Assembly (NCBI GenBank): GCA_963999645.1
Contig: CAXEUY010000001.1
Location: 1-64,000 of the forward strand
Length of the DNA stretch: 64,000 nucleotides
Origin: MedAcidi-G1 sp002294285
Lineage (GTDB): Bacteria; Actinomycetota; Acidimicrobiia; Acidimicrobiales; MedAcidi-G1
Direction: 5' to 3'
In this document: piece after piece, positions 8,666 through 17,644 of the stretch
How the letters are laid out: the number at the start of each line of letters is the position of its first letter
Position numbering within the stretch: the first letter of the stretch is position 1
Program-made: the position numbers and the translations under genes
The notes under the pieces: generated by a model
The model's database searches: none
The model's input: the letters and a program-made list of their open reading frames with translations, nothing else
What the model was told of the DNA's origin: nothing

Positions 8666-10170
8666 TTTGTTTCCTTCTTGTTTTTATTTAGGGAAATTTT
8701 TGCAATCCCTGAGACATGCGCACCCTTATCATTCGTTCCAACGAAAGAAATATTAAGAAAAGTTCGGCTTTCATTGTCATAGATTTCTGCAATTGAACCT
8801 GAGAGAGTCATAGTGTCGCCAGGATGATTGGGTGTGCCAAGTCGCAACTCGATAGAAACCCAATCGACCTCTGGTCCAGCCCAATCATTTACCCAGCGGC
8901 TGACAATCCCCGCTGAAGTTAGAATGTTCATGAATATGTCAGGCATGCCTTTCGATTGAGCTGCCTTAGGATCGTGGTGAACGTCTTGGTAATCTCGTGT
9001 TGCTATTGCCGTTGAAACTATTAGAAGAGTGGTTATAGGGATTCGGCAAGTTGGCAGTTCGTCACCAACTTTCATATTGCTGGTATCAAGCATTGAGTTG
9101 TTGTTTTCGTGTTCTTCTTCTGAAGAATTGGTAGAAGGAACAAATTCCTCTACTAGAGATTCAGATTCGCTATTTACAGTTGCAATAGGTTTGAATTGAT
9201 GCAAAGTAAATCCATCCTCGACTTCTAACCAGTGAACTTCTACTGGCATGTCAATTTCAAGTTCTTCTGGCTGTACACCAGTAATGTTTGAAACCAGACG
9301 AACACCTTCTTCTAGTTCAACTAGACCGACGATTAGTGGGTAGTCAAATGCTGGAGCTTGCGGATAATGTGCAACAGCCCAACTGTGGATCTTTCCCTTG
9401 CCTGACGCAACGATGCTGCCTAGCGAAGCAGAGCCGCATGCGAGACAACGAACTGCAGGCGGGTGCTGGAGGTTTTCACATTTGCTGCAAGACTGGATTC
9501 TAAGTTCGTTATTGTTGCAAGCATCCCAGAACCAATCAGTTGAACTATTGGAAGAAGGTTTTGGTCTTGGTGGTTTTTTAGATTGTTTACCTTTCTTACC
9601 TGTATTGGGGCGAAATTTAAGTATCCGAAATTCCATCGAACCAACTTGCTGACCAGAAGCATCTGCATAAATAGTTTCGGTGGTAACAAAATGACCCGTT
9701 CCAATAGCTGTCGCTTTCTCTTCTGAAACATCCAGCAACTTCTGTGTTCCAGAAATCAAATCACCTGGCTTGATGGCTCTGTCATATTTGTAAGTAGCGT
9801 TAGTTGCTACTACACCAGTAAAGCCTGCTTCATCAAGAAGTTGGTAAACTCCCGCGCTTGGCGAATCCTCGATATTTCTTTGAGGCTGAGCACCAAGATG
9901 AAGACCAGACATAGTCCACACCTGAAGCATTGCTGGAGGAGCTATGACCCCACCATGTTTTGTGTTGTTCGCGAAATCGGAACTTATATAAGCAGGATTA
10001 CTTTCCGACATTGCGTCACACCAAGAACGGATCACTGGCTCACTAACTCGATCGCGTGCCATTTCAGTTCCGCCTGCAGAACCGATTTGTGATTTAAGCG
10101 AATCTAGAAAATCTTTTTTTTCGATATCAGACTTAGGTTCTTCATTGGTTTGAGAAGAATTTTGATTCAA
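8662..10170 (-). CDS. Fused MaoC-DUF35-MaoC enoyl-CoA hydratase (ChsH2-ChsH1 fusion)
   Basis: A 502-residue three-domain protein. Residues about 20-190 are a MaoC-like hotdog of the ChsH2 N-terminal type (VIRSWCDAMSESNPAYI). Residues about 210-335 are DUF35, with a zinc ribbon (CSKCENLQHPPAVRCLAC: CxxC...CxxC) and an OB fold. Residues about 365-500 are a second hotdog whose ATRDYQDVHHDPKAAQ carries the catalytic Asp and His of ChsH1. In mycobacteria these are two separate genes forming a heteromeric hydratase for steroid side-chain enoyl-CoA. Here one polypeptide supplies both halves plus the docking domain for the coupled Ltp2-like aldolase. A Ser/Glu-rich linker (residues about 340-360) separates DUF35 from the catalytic hotdog. 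The 56-base gap to mutM is unremarkable. Confidence 0.88.
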   Translation of the reverse strand: MNQNSSQTNEEPKSDIEKKDFLDSLKSQIGSAGGTEMARDRVSEPVIRSWCDAMSESNPAYISSDFANNTKHGGVIAPPAMLQVWTMSGLHLGAQPQRNIEDSPSAGVYQLLDEAGFTGVVATNATYKYDRAIKPGDLISGTQKLLDVSEEKATAIGTGHFVTTETIYADASGQQVGSMEFRILKFRPNTGKKGKQSKKPPRPKPSSNSSTDWFWDACNNNELRIQSCSKCENLQHPPAVRCLACGSASLGSIVASGKGKIHSWAVAHYPQAPAFDYPLIVGLVELEEGVRLVSNITGVQPEELEIDMPVEVHWLEVEDGFTLHQFKPIATVNSESESLVEEFVPSTNSSEEEHENNNSMLDTSNMKVGDELPTCRIPITTLLIVSTAIATRDYQDVHHDPKAAQSKGMPDIFMNILTSAGIVSRWVNDWAGPEVDWVSIELRLGTPNHPGDTMTLSGSIAEIYDNESRTFLNISFVGTNDKGAHVSGIAKISLNKNKKETK

Positions 10171-10226
10171 TTTTCACCTCTGCAAGCGATCATACTCATA
10201 TTACTTTTAGTTAGCTCAAGCGGTAA

Positions 10227-11048
10227 TTATCTAATTTGGCATTGAGGGCACCATGTAGTGGAACGTTGACCAATTAACCGACCTTTTAATGTAGTCGAGC
10301 AGTTTTTGCAAGGTTGACCTGTTTTGCCATAGCAATCTAGGTTGTGTTGGTTCTTGCCTGTTAGACCATCAGGGGTTCTATAGTCACGAAAAGTGGTTCC
10401 ACCGTTGATTATTGCTTCGTTCAGAACTTCCCTAATTGAAAGAAGTAAAATTTCTGAGCGCCTTTCTCCGATTCGTCTCACAGCAGGGTTGACTCTTGCC
10501 CGCCAAAGCGACTCATCAACATAAATGTTTCCAAGTCCTGCAACTACTCTCTGTGAAAGAAGCTTTGTTTTCAACTGACTTTTGGAAGAGGATAAAGATT
10601 TATAGAAACTGTTTGAAGTCAAGTCAGGATCAAAAGGTTCAGGTCCGATGCTGTTTAGAGTCGGAAGCGACTTGTAGTTTCCTGGATCCACAAAAGCTAT
10701 TCTTCCAAAACGTCGAATATCTCGAAAGGTGAAAAATAGACCGTTATCTAGTTCCCATTCGGCTCTTACATAGGGGTCATTTGATTTTTTTTCTGTAACA
10801 GAAATACTTCCAGTCATGCCAAGATGGATTATGAGTTCTTTGCGTTTTTCTTCGACAGCTAGTTCATTTTCTAAAGTTATTATTAGATATTTTCCCCGAC
10901 GATTAACTGCTTCTATATGAAAACCCGAAGCCAGTTTTGCTTGTTCGAATTTTTTTGAAGAGAAAGAATAGCTATCTATTAGGGTTTTTCCCAAAATCAG
11001 AGGTTCTAATTGACGTCTTATTGATTCCACTTCAGGTAGTTCAGGCAC
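10227..11048 (-). CDS. mutM: Formamidopyrimidine-DNA glycosylase (Fpg/MutM)
   Basis: Base-excision repair glycosylase/AP lyase removing 8-oxoguanine and formamidopyrimidines. The enzyme requires Pro as N-terminal nucleophile after Met removal, in the motif PELPEVES. The codon directly before it is GTG at 11048-11046, so this is the start; a longer upstream frame to 11123 would bury the nucleophile. This gives 273 residues, the usual length. RRGKYL holds the beta-elimination Lys, HLGMTGS follows, and the C-terminal zinc finger has Cys pairs in GQPCKNC and WCPQCQ. The 65-base gap to the divergent parA-like gene is then free of coding sequence. Confidence 0.95.
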   Translation of the reverse strand: MPELPEVESIRRQLEPLILGKTLIDSYSFSSKKFEQAKLASGFHIEAVNRRGKYLIITLENELAVEEKRKELIIHLGMTGSISVTEKKSNDPYVRAEWELDNGLFFTFRDIRRFGRIAFVDPGNYKSLPTLNSIGPEPFDPDLTSNSFYKSLSSSKSQLKTKLLSQRVVAGLGNIYVDESLWRARVNPAVRRIGERRSEILLLSIREVLNEAIINGGTTFRDYRTPDGLTGKNQHNLDCYGKTGQPCKNCSTTLKGRLIGQRSTTWCPQCQIR

Positions 11049-11113
11049 TGGTACACGATACCTGTTTCGACGATTTACAACTTTTTTGTCGCAAACTGGT
11101 CTAGGTTTTCTAT

Positions 11114-11938
11114 GTGACCTCAATAGCGATAGTTAACCAAAAAGGTGGAGTTGGAAAAACTAGTGTTACTTTAGGTCTAGCTTCTTCTGCTGCTAGAAAA
11201 GGTTTGAAAACTCTGATAGTGGATTTAGATCCTCAGGGAAATGCGACTACCGGATTGGGTGTTTTTGAACCATCCAGAGGAGTAGTGAATATTTTAGAGG
11301 AAGAGATTGTTGGCGGGATTTCTGAGTTTTCAGAAATAGCTAACTGGCCGTCCAGTTGCGGGCAGGTGCCTTTCTTAGCAGCGTCGACACCTGATCTTTC
11401 TGTCTGCGAGCCACGACTAGCTACCGATCCTTTAGGCGCTCAAAACAGGTTGTCTCTTTCTCTCGAAGGTGCGAATTGGCCCTTAGTGATTGTTGATTGT
11501 CCACCTTCTTTGGGTCTATTAACGGTAAATGCATTATTTGCAGTTGATTCAACTCTAGTAGTTACAGAACCAGGGGCTTGGTCGGTTGATGGTGTAGCGC
11601 GAATGATTCAAACGATTGAAAAGATTCAAACACGACGAATTGATGCGAAACCCAAAATAGCTGGCATAGCGGTAAACCGGCTTGGAAGAACTCGTGATGA
11701 TAGTTACTGGAATGAAAAACTTGAAGAGGCTTATTCTGCTTACCAACTTCCAAAAATTCATTTACGTACAGCTTTGGCTGAGGCTTCAGCTCAGTCTTTG
11801 CCGATACATGGCTTAGGTAATCGGCCAGGCGCAGCAGAAGCTGCAGCGGAATTTGATCAACTTTTGACTCTTCTACTGGAAGGTGAGTATTCTGTGAGCA
11901 ATTCAGAAGAGGAGGAACGTTCAGATGGCAACTTATGA
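11114..11938 (+). CDS. ParA/MinD-type ATPase
   Basis: A 274-residue deviant-Walker P-loop ATPase. Walker A is KGGVGKTSVTLG with the signature Lys, followed by DLDPQGNATTGLG and the Walker B region VIVDCPPSLGLLTVNA. These ATPases bind DNA or membrane as ATP dimers and position chromosomes, plasmids or protein cargo. No parB gene or clustered parS-like repeat is seen, so it is not an obvious chromosome-segregation pair. Instead it overlaps by 14 bases a small tail-anchored protein gene. The start is GTG at 11114. A cargo-positioning role is inferred. Confidence 0.92.
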   Translation: MTSIAIVNQKGGVGKTSVTLGLASSAARKGLKTLIVDLDPQGNATTGLGVFEPSRGVVNILEEEIVGGISEFSEIANWPSSCGQVPFLAASTPDLSVCEPRLATDPLGAQNRLSLSLEGANWPLVIVDCPPSLGLLTVNALFAVDSTLVVTEPGAWSVDGVARMIQTIEKIQTRRIDAKPKIAGIAVNRLGRTRDDSYWNEKLEEAYSAYQLPKIHLRTALAEASAQSLPIHGLGNRPGAAEAAAEFDQLLTLLLEGEYSVSNSEEEERSDGNL

Positions 11939-12266
11939 TCCTGAAGCAGTACGTTCTCGTCCAACCGCACCGACGGTCAGCCCATTAGATGATTTACTTG
12001 ACGGAGTGAGTCATGATACGGAAACGAGTGATTCTGAATTAAATGAGGAATCCACAAAAGATGTTCATGAAGAAAGTGATTTTGAAAACGATCAAAATAA
12101 GGAACTTTTTTCAAATAATGAGGATTTTAGACCTTTTGAGGTTCCTCCAGTTGAGAGTGTCGATGAGAGTGCAGACAGAGCAAATAGGTTGGGGGCATTA
12201 ATAGCTACAGTGGCTTTATTTTGTTTGGCTCTTTTTTGGAGGAAACGAAAAAAAGCCAGTTCTTAG
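11925..12266 (+). CDS. Small acidic tail-anchored membrane protein, candidate ParA partner
   Basis: A 113-residue protein of no family I recognise. The N-terminus (MATYDPEAVRSRPTAPTVSP) has two Arg and Pro-rich sequence, followed by LDDLLDGV. Residues about 30-85 are strongly acidic and probably disordered. Residues about 88-106 (LGALIATVALFCLALFW) form one membrane helix followed by a basic RKRKK tail, so the bulk should face the cytoplasm. A good GAGGAGG ribosome site lies just before its ATG inside the end of the ParA gene, and the 14-base overlap implies coupled translation. ParA-type ATPases often use small partners with Arg/Lys N-terminal peptides; that role is inferred. Confidence 0.8.
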   Translation: MATYDPEAVRSRPTAPTVSPLDDLLDGVSHDTETSDSELNEESTKDVHEESDFENDQNKELFSNNEDFRPFEVPPVESVDESADRANRLGALIATVALFCLALFWRKRKKASS

Positions 12267-13090
12267 ATTCCAAGTACTGCGCGGGCTGGAGCGTCGGGCT
12301 TTAGTCTTCCTGAATCGGCTCGTTCTCTTATATATTTGATTCCATCTGGACAATGTTCGATGAATGAGCACCAGCCACAAAGAGGAGTAGTCGTAGTCTC
12401 GAATTTTTCACTGTCTAAAGCGTGCTTGAGCTTGTTCCATGTGTCAGACAAATCTGTTACTGCTTTTGCCATTAAATCTTCAGAAACATCAGTTTCGATA
12501 ATCTGTGGAGACACTTCCCGATTTCCAAGGTACATGAGTTTAGCTTTGGAGGGTTGTTCGCCTGTTTTCTCATTTACAGCGGCAGAATATAAAAGTACTT
12601 GGTCAATATTCTCATGACGGACTTTCCCAGTTTTATAGTCAATTACCACTAGCCCATCTTCATCTCTATCTATTCGGTCAACGATTCCGTAGAAAGGTAC
12701 TCCTGAAAGTGAAGTTGATAGTTTTTGTTCAGTTGCTTCGATTTCAACTTGTGAAGGATTTTCTAGTCGCCATAGTCCTTGGATTGCTTCCCATGCTTTC
12801 CAACGGAACTCTCTTTGAGAGTCCTCGTTGAGCTTAAGATTTTTGAAGTCTTTCCTGTCAGCGATTTTTGGCCAAATAGTGGCAGCGATTTCATTTGCTC
12901 TTGCTTCTGTCCGCAAAGAGGGCTCTTCTTTGCATAGCTCCTCAAGTACCTCATGGGCAAAGGTGCCTACAAGAGCCGCTTCACCAGTAGGGTCAGGCAA
13001 TTTGTCTATGTATTTGTGTTTCCAACGTCTCGGACATTGCTTATAAACGGAAGCTGATGAGTAGGAAAAAGAGCGAGGAGTCTTAAACAT
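12263..13090 (-). CDS. RecB-family PD-(D/E)XK nuclease with iron-sulfur cysteines
   Basis: A 275-residue single-domain nuclease. RecB-family motifs are visible: Gln/Cys box YSSASVYKQCPRRW, motif I His in GTFAHEVLEEL, motif II Asp in YGIVDRIDRD, motif III VVIDYKTGK, and QVLLYSAAV. A first Cys in the N-terminal box plus CGWCSFIEHC at the C-terminus suits an AddB/Cas4-like 4Fe-4S cluster. These proteins usually act as DNA-end exonucleases; there is no helicase domain and no CRISPR context. Its ATG overlaps the parE stop (TGATG), so it is the coupled last gene of the topoisomerase operon. It converges on the tail-anchored gene with a 4-base overlap. Confidence 0.9.
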   Translation of the reverse strand: MFKTPRSFSYSSASVYKQCPRRWKHKYIDKLPDPTGEAALVGTFAHEVLEELCKEEPSLRTEARANEIAATIWPKIADRKDFKNLKLNEDSQREFRWKAWEAIQGLWRLENPSQVEIEATEQKLSTSLSGVPFYGIVDRIDRDEDGLVVIDYKTGKVRHENIDQVLLYSAAVNEKTGEQPSKAKLMYLGNREVSPQIIETDVSEDLMAKAVTDLSDTWNKLKHALDSEKFETTTTPLCGWCSFIEHCPDGIKYIRERADSGRLKPDAPARAVLGI

Positions 13091-15198
13091 CAGAAATCTA
13101 GAACTGATTGGTCTAGAAGGTTGCTATTTGCAACCAAGTAATCTCGTCGTTTGCCGACGTCCGAACCCATTAATGTATCGAACATTTTTGCTGCTTTTTT
13201 CGCTGCGGCCACATCAGTCATTTTCATTTGACGCAAAATGCGTGTTTTAGGGTTCAGGGCGCATTCAGCTAGTTCATCTACATTCATCTCACCTAAACCT
13301 TTGAATCTATTCCATGTGATGTTTTCGGCTTTTCGACCACTTTTAGTTAGCTTCGCTGTTATTGCATCTCTTTCTTTTTCCGAGAAAGCTCTGTGTATTG
13401 TGTCGCCTATTCTTGTTGAAAATAGTGGAGGTTGAGCAGCGAACACGCGCCCTTCTTCAAGCATGGGCCGCATATATTTATGCATGAGCGTTAAGAGGAG
13501 ACAGCGGATGTGGCTTCCGTCTACGTCGGCATCACAGAGAATAATTATCCTTCCGTACCTTGCTGCTTCAATTTCAAATTGATCACCAGAACCTGCACCC
13601 ACCGCTGTAAAGAGAGCTTGAGCTTCGGAGTTGTCCAAAACCTGCTTCAGAGATGATTTCTCGGCATTCACAACTTTTCCACGTAAAGGGAGAATCGCCA
13701 TGTTCTCTGCATTTCTGCCAGCTTTTGCTGGTCCGGCAGCAGAGTCTCCTTCGACAATTATTAATTCAGAATCAGGCCCATGGACTCTGCAGTCAGCTAG
13801 TTTTTCAGGCATTCCTGTGGAGCCCATACTCGCAGCTCGCCTTTTCGTTTCAAGCAGTTGCTTTGAACTGACTCTGTTAATAATGGCGTTAGCCATTTTT
13901 TCTCTGAGTAGATTGATGTGTTTCTTAGGTCCAGCGCCATTAAACCAATCGGTCAAACCTTGTTTAACGATGTCATAGACTATTTTTTCGATTGCTGGTG
14001 TTCCAAGTTCTTGTTTTGTTTGACCCCTGAACTGAGGTTCAGGAAAGATTACTTTGATTGCTGCTACTAGTCCTTCTTGCACATCTTCTTTGGTGGCACG
14101 GTTTTTGTTTTCCTTTGCAAGTTTTGCAAGTTTGCGGGTTTCTTTCAGAAGGATGTCATTGGTGGCGCGTGTCAGAGCTCTATCAAAACCTGTGATATGG
14201 GTTCCGCCTTGGGTCGTTGGAATAGTATTTACGAAAGATTGGATTGTGTTATCAAATCCATTCACCCATCGGATCGCTATTTCTACCTTGCATTCTCTTT
14301 CAACATCTTGCATCTTTCCGCCAACTGGCACTTTTTCAACGAAAGACTCAAAACCTGAAAGAGTAATGATCTCTGTCACATTTTCACCCATCGAAAGGTG
14401 ATTGACTAAATCTGCAAGTCCACCTCTAGATACGAATTCAAAAGGCTTTGATGAGTTTCCACTTCTTTTATCAGTGGCTGTAACTTTTAACCCCGGCACA
14501 AGGAAACAAGAACGGGTTAAGCGATCGCATATTTCTTCGAAATCGATTTGTGCCTCATTATCAAAAATGTCTTGATCAGGCCAAAAGCGTATACGGGTCC
14601 CTGATTTAGTTGGACTTATCTTTTTTATCTTTTTTACCTGATGTCCTGGTTTGAAAGAGGAACCGTTAAAGGTTCCTGCAACTCTCGCTTTGAATCCGAG
14701 TTCATGAGTGCTACCCTCGCGGTCGACCTGTGCGACTAGTTTTGATGACAAGGCATTAACTACTGATGCACCGACTCCATGCAACCCTCCGGACGCTCCG
14801 TATGCGCCACCGCCAAATTTTCCTCCTGCGTGGAGTTCAGTCAGGACAACTTCTAAAGCTGAGACTTTTTTGCCAGAATGTATATCGACTGGTATTCCGC
14901 GGCCATTATCAGATATTTCAACAGACCCATCACGATGCAGTAGAACATCAAGACGGCTAGCAAAGCCCGCCGCAGCTTCATCGACCGCATTATCGATTAA
15001 TTCCCAGACTAAGTGCATGAGACCCTGGCTTCCGGTGCCACCTATGTACATCCCAGGCCTTTTTCTAACTGCCTCGAGACCTTCTAAAGTCTGTATAGCG
15101 TCGGCATCGTAACCGTTTAAGTCGGTTTTTTTCTTTTTCGACGAAGCTACTTTTTTTGTATTAGAGGGTTTATTTTTTGTTTTTGCTGATGTAGTCAT
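13090..15198 (-). CDS. parE: DNA topoisomerase IV-type subunit B (ParE/GyrB family)
   Basis: A 702-residue ATPase subunit of a type IIA topoisomerase. A Lys/Ser-rich N-terminal tail (residues 1-30) is followed by RKRPGMYIGGTGSQGL, the ATP-binding IDNAVDEAAAG and DNGRGIPVD, and the lid GGLHGVGASVVNALS. The TOPRIM domain has VEGDSAAGPAKAGR and the metal triad DADVDGSH, ending with the RFKGLGEMN region. Its resemblance is to the actinobacterial ParE-type paralogue. It is seven bases downstream of parC, in the order A then B, and away from dnaA/recF, which favours topoisomerase IV over the replication-origin gyrase. That choice is by context and motif. Confidence 0.88.
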   Translation of the reverse strand: MTTSAKTKNKPSNTKKVASSKKKKTDLNGYDADAIQTLEGLEAVRKRPGMYIGGTGSQGLMHLVWELIDNAVDEAAAGFASRLDVLLHRDGSVEISDNGRGIPVDIHSGKKVSALEVVLTELHAGGKFGGGAYGASGGLHGVGASVVNALSSKLVAQVDREGSTHELGFKARVAGTFNGSSFKPGHQVKKIKKISPTKSGTRIRFWPDQDIFDNEAQIDFEEICDRLTRSCFLVPGLKVTATDKRSGNSSKPFEFVSRGGLADLVNHLSMGENVTEIITLSGFESFVEKVPVGGKMQDVERECKVEIAIRWVNGFDNTIQSFVNTIPTTQGGTHITGFDRALTRATNDILLKETRKLAKLAKENKNRATKEDVQEGLVAAIKVIFPEPQFRGQTKQELGTPAIEKIVYDIVKQGLTDWFNGAGPKKHINLLREKMANAIINRVSSKQLLETKRRAASMGSTGMPEKLADCRVHGPDSELIIVEGDSAAGPAKAGRNAENMAILPLRGKVVNAEKSSLKQVLDNSEAQALFTAVGAGSGDQFEIEAARYGRIIILCDADVDGSHIRCLLLTLMHKYMRPMLEEGRVFAAQPPLFSTRIGDTIHRAFSEKERDAITAKLTKSGRKAENITWNRFKGLGEMNVDELAECALNPKTRILRQMKMTDVAAAKKAAKMFDTLMGSDVGKRRDYLVANSNLLDQSVLDF

Positions 15199-15205
15199 AT
15201 GAATT

Positions 15206-17623
15206 TCACCATCTGCTAATTCCCAGAGTGAGAATTTGCCGCTCAGTTTTAGTGCTTACAAGATCTCTGTTGCTTGGCTCAAGAAGGAACGTGACAGGAT
15301 TAGGGTCAGCTTTTTTGGGGTCTTCATCTGTTGCCATCACTGCAAGAAGATTTGTTAGCGGTCCGATTTTAGCAACCGTAACTTTAGAATCTTCAGGAAC
15401 TTTGGTTACGCGCACTCCCACTCCGTTACGGCCCCTTGACTCAAACTCTGATAGTGGAGTTACTTTGGCTGTTTGGTTGTTTAGTACAGTTGTAAGGAAG
15501 TCGTCTCCAAGTATTGTTTCTGCTGATACTACAACGGATCCATTTTTCAATTTCATTCCCGCAATACCTGCAGCACCTCGACCCTGGATACTTACTGTAG
15601 AAACTGGTATGCGAAGGAATTGGCCATCTGATGTACTTATTCCAAGGTCTGTTTTACCAGGTGAGCAAAATGCGCTTACTACACGGTCGCCTGATTTTAG
15701 CTTTATAACAGTTTTCGCATTCTGAGTTTTTTGCACTTCTTCTGTTTCTAGACGTTTAACAACTCCTGTTTCTGTTACCAGTACGAGATGTTCTTTGGTT
15801 TTGCTCAAAATTGTATGAATAACTTCACCCTTGTTAGTGCCAAAAAGTTGAGAGGCGCTGCCCCCTCGTGTTCTTCCATCCGCCTCCACTAGTTCAGCAG
15901 CGAGAATATGAAGAGCTCTACCCTCAGAAGTGATTGCAGTAACAGTTGAGGTTGTACTCGTAAGTAGCGAAGCGGTAATTATGTCATGTCTTCCAGGGTT
16001 TGCTTTTTTGGCACCATCGACCCCTAATCTCCCTATTTGACCAGAAGATGAGAGAGTCACTACACAAGGTTCATCTTCTATATCTTCAGCTACTTCTGTT
16101 GTTTCAAACACAGGTAGATCATCGGAGCTAACTATTTCAGTACGCCGTTCTCGTCCGAATTCCTGTACAACTTCATTTAACTCTTTGATAACAAGAGTTT
16201 TTTGACGTGTGTCTGATTTTAGAAGAGCATTGAAACCCGCAATTGCTTTCTTTAGTTCTGCTTGTTCTTCTTCAAGTTTCCTTTTCTCAAGCGCAGTAAG
16301 ACGTTTCAGTGGCATATCGAGTATGTGATCAGTTTGTATTTGTGTCAGTTTAAATTTTTTCATTAAAGCGCTACGAGCCTCAGCAGTATCTTCGGATTTC
16401 CGAATTATTGAGACAACTTCATCAATTGAATCAAGTGCAATTAGAAGCCCTTTTACAATATTAAGACGCGCTTTCGCTTGAGTAAGTCTGTAATTTGTTC
16501 TTCTGACTACGACTTGCAATCGGTGCTTGATGTAGTGGTCGCACAGATCGTATATACCGAGGGTTTTGGGTTCCCCATCCACTAGAACTACGTTATTTAT
16601 GCTGAAAGTTTCTTCAAGAGGGGTCAGTTTATAAAGCTCTGCGAGAACGGCTTGAGGGTTATGCCCAGGCTTCACTGTTATTTGTATTTTTAGGCCTGAC
16701 TCCCGATCAGACAAATTCTTAAAGTCCATCACTCCAGTTAGCTTGCTTGCTTCATTAAGTTCTTTAAGTTTGCTTATTATCCTCTCAGGTCCTACTAGGT
16801 AGGGCAGTTCTGTTATAACAACTGCTTGTCGGTTTTTACCAGAAGGTTCAATATGCGCTTTAGCTCTTATCCTTATGGTCCCTTTTCCTGATTTATATAT
16901 TTCTTCTAGATTGTCGTTAATGATCAGTCCGCCACTCGGAAAATCAGGCCCAGGGATGATGTCCATTATTTCTTTAATTGTCGGCTTCGGGCGTCTCTTT
17001 TTCATTATTAAAGAAATCGCAGCCGCAACTTCAGTCAGATTATGAGTTGGCATATTTGTAGCCATTCCCACAGCTATTCCTGAAGTTCCATTAATTAGAA
17101 GGTTGGGCAGGAGTGCGGGTAGACAAGAAGGTTCTTCACTTTCTCCATCGTAAGTAGGACGAAAATCAACTGTGTCTTCATCGATTTCCCTCAGCATTTC
17201 CATAGCAGTTTCAGCGAGCCGGCACTCTGTGTAGCGCGACGCGGCAGGCGGATCATCAAGAGATCCGAAGTTACCTTGTTTGTCAACCAGCGTCATTCCA
17301 CGAGAAAAATCTTGCCCCATTCTTACAAGAGCGTCATAGATTGCAGCATCTCCATGAGGGTGATAACGACCCATCGTATCTCCTACGACCCTGGCACTTT
17401 TACGGTGAGGGTTTTCTGGTCTAAGCCCCATTCTCAACATGGCGTAGAGTATTCGACGTTGTACAGGTTTTAAGCCGTCTTTAACATCAGGTATTGCCCT
17501 TGATGTAATTACAGAAAGTGAATATGCGAGAAATGATTCTTGCATTTCATCTTCGACCGGCACACCAACGATTTCTTTCGCAAAATTTGTTTCGTCAGGT
17601 AGAAGTTTCTGTTGTTTGTTCAT
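15206..17623 (-). CDS. parC: DNA topoisomerase IV-type subunit A (ParC/GyrA family)
   Basis: An 805-residue DNA breakage-reunion subunit. The catalytic Tyr is residue 131 in AASRYTECRL. The quinolone-determining region reads GRYHPHGDAAIYDALVRM, with Ala93 where E. coli GyrA has Ser83. The C-terminal beta-pinwheel has no GyrA box (QRRGGRG type); the corresponding stretch is QGRGAAGIAGMKL, as in actinobacterial ParC. So decatenation rather than supercoiling is the better guess. A short gene lies 21 bases upstream and parE 7 bases downstream. Confidence 0.88.
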   Translation of the reverse strand: MNKQQKLLPDETNFAKEIVGVPVEDEMQESFLAYSLSVITSRAIPDVKDGLKPVQRRILYAMLRMGLRPENPHRKSARVVGDTMGRYHPHGDAAIYDALVRMGQDFSRGMTLVDKQGNFGSLDDPPAASRYTECRLAETAMEMLREIDEDTVDFRPTYDGESEEPSCLPALLPNLLINGTSGIAVGMATNMPTHNLTEVAAAISLIMKKRRPKPTIKEIMDIIPGPDFPSGGLIINDNLEEIYKSGKGTIRIRAKAHIEPSGKNRQAVVITELPYLVGPERIISKLKELNEASKLTGVMDFKNLSDRESGLKIQITVKPGHNPQAVLAELYKLTPLEETFSINNVVLVDGEPKTLGIYDLCDHYIKHRLQVVVRRTNYRLTQAKARLNIVKGLLIALDSIDEVVSIIRKSEDTAEARSALMKKFKLTQIQTDHILDMPLKRLTALEKRKLEEEQAELKKAIAGFNALLKSDTRQKTLVIKELNEVVQEFGRERRTEIVSSDDLPVFETTEVAEDIEDEPCVVTLSSSGQIGRLGVDGAKKANPGRHDIITASLLTSTTSTVTAITSEGRALHILAAELVEADGRTRGGSASQLFGTNKGEVIHTILSKTKEHLVLVTETGVVKRLETEEVQKTQNAKTVIKLKSGDRVVSAFCSPGKTDLGISTSDGQFLRIPVSTVSIQGRGAAGIAGMKLKNGSVVVSAETILGDDFLTTVLNNQTAKVTPLSEFESRGRNGVGVRVTKVPEDSKVTVAKIGPLTNLLAVMATDEDPKKADPNPVTFLLEPSNRDLVSTKTERQILTLGISRW

Positions 17624-17644
17624 GGTTGCTCCAAAGTTAAAAAA

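Noticed and set aside
15228..15725. 165-residue plus-strand frame
   Set aside because: Antisense shadow of the parC C-terminal domain.
13090..17623. Calling the pair replication-origin gyrase (gyrB-gyrA)
   Set aside because: No GyrA box in the A subunit, A-before-B order, and no dnaA, dnaN or recF nearby; topoisomerase IV-type fits better.
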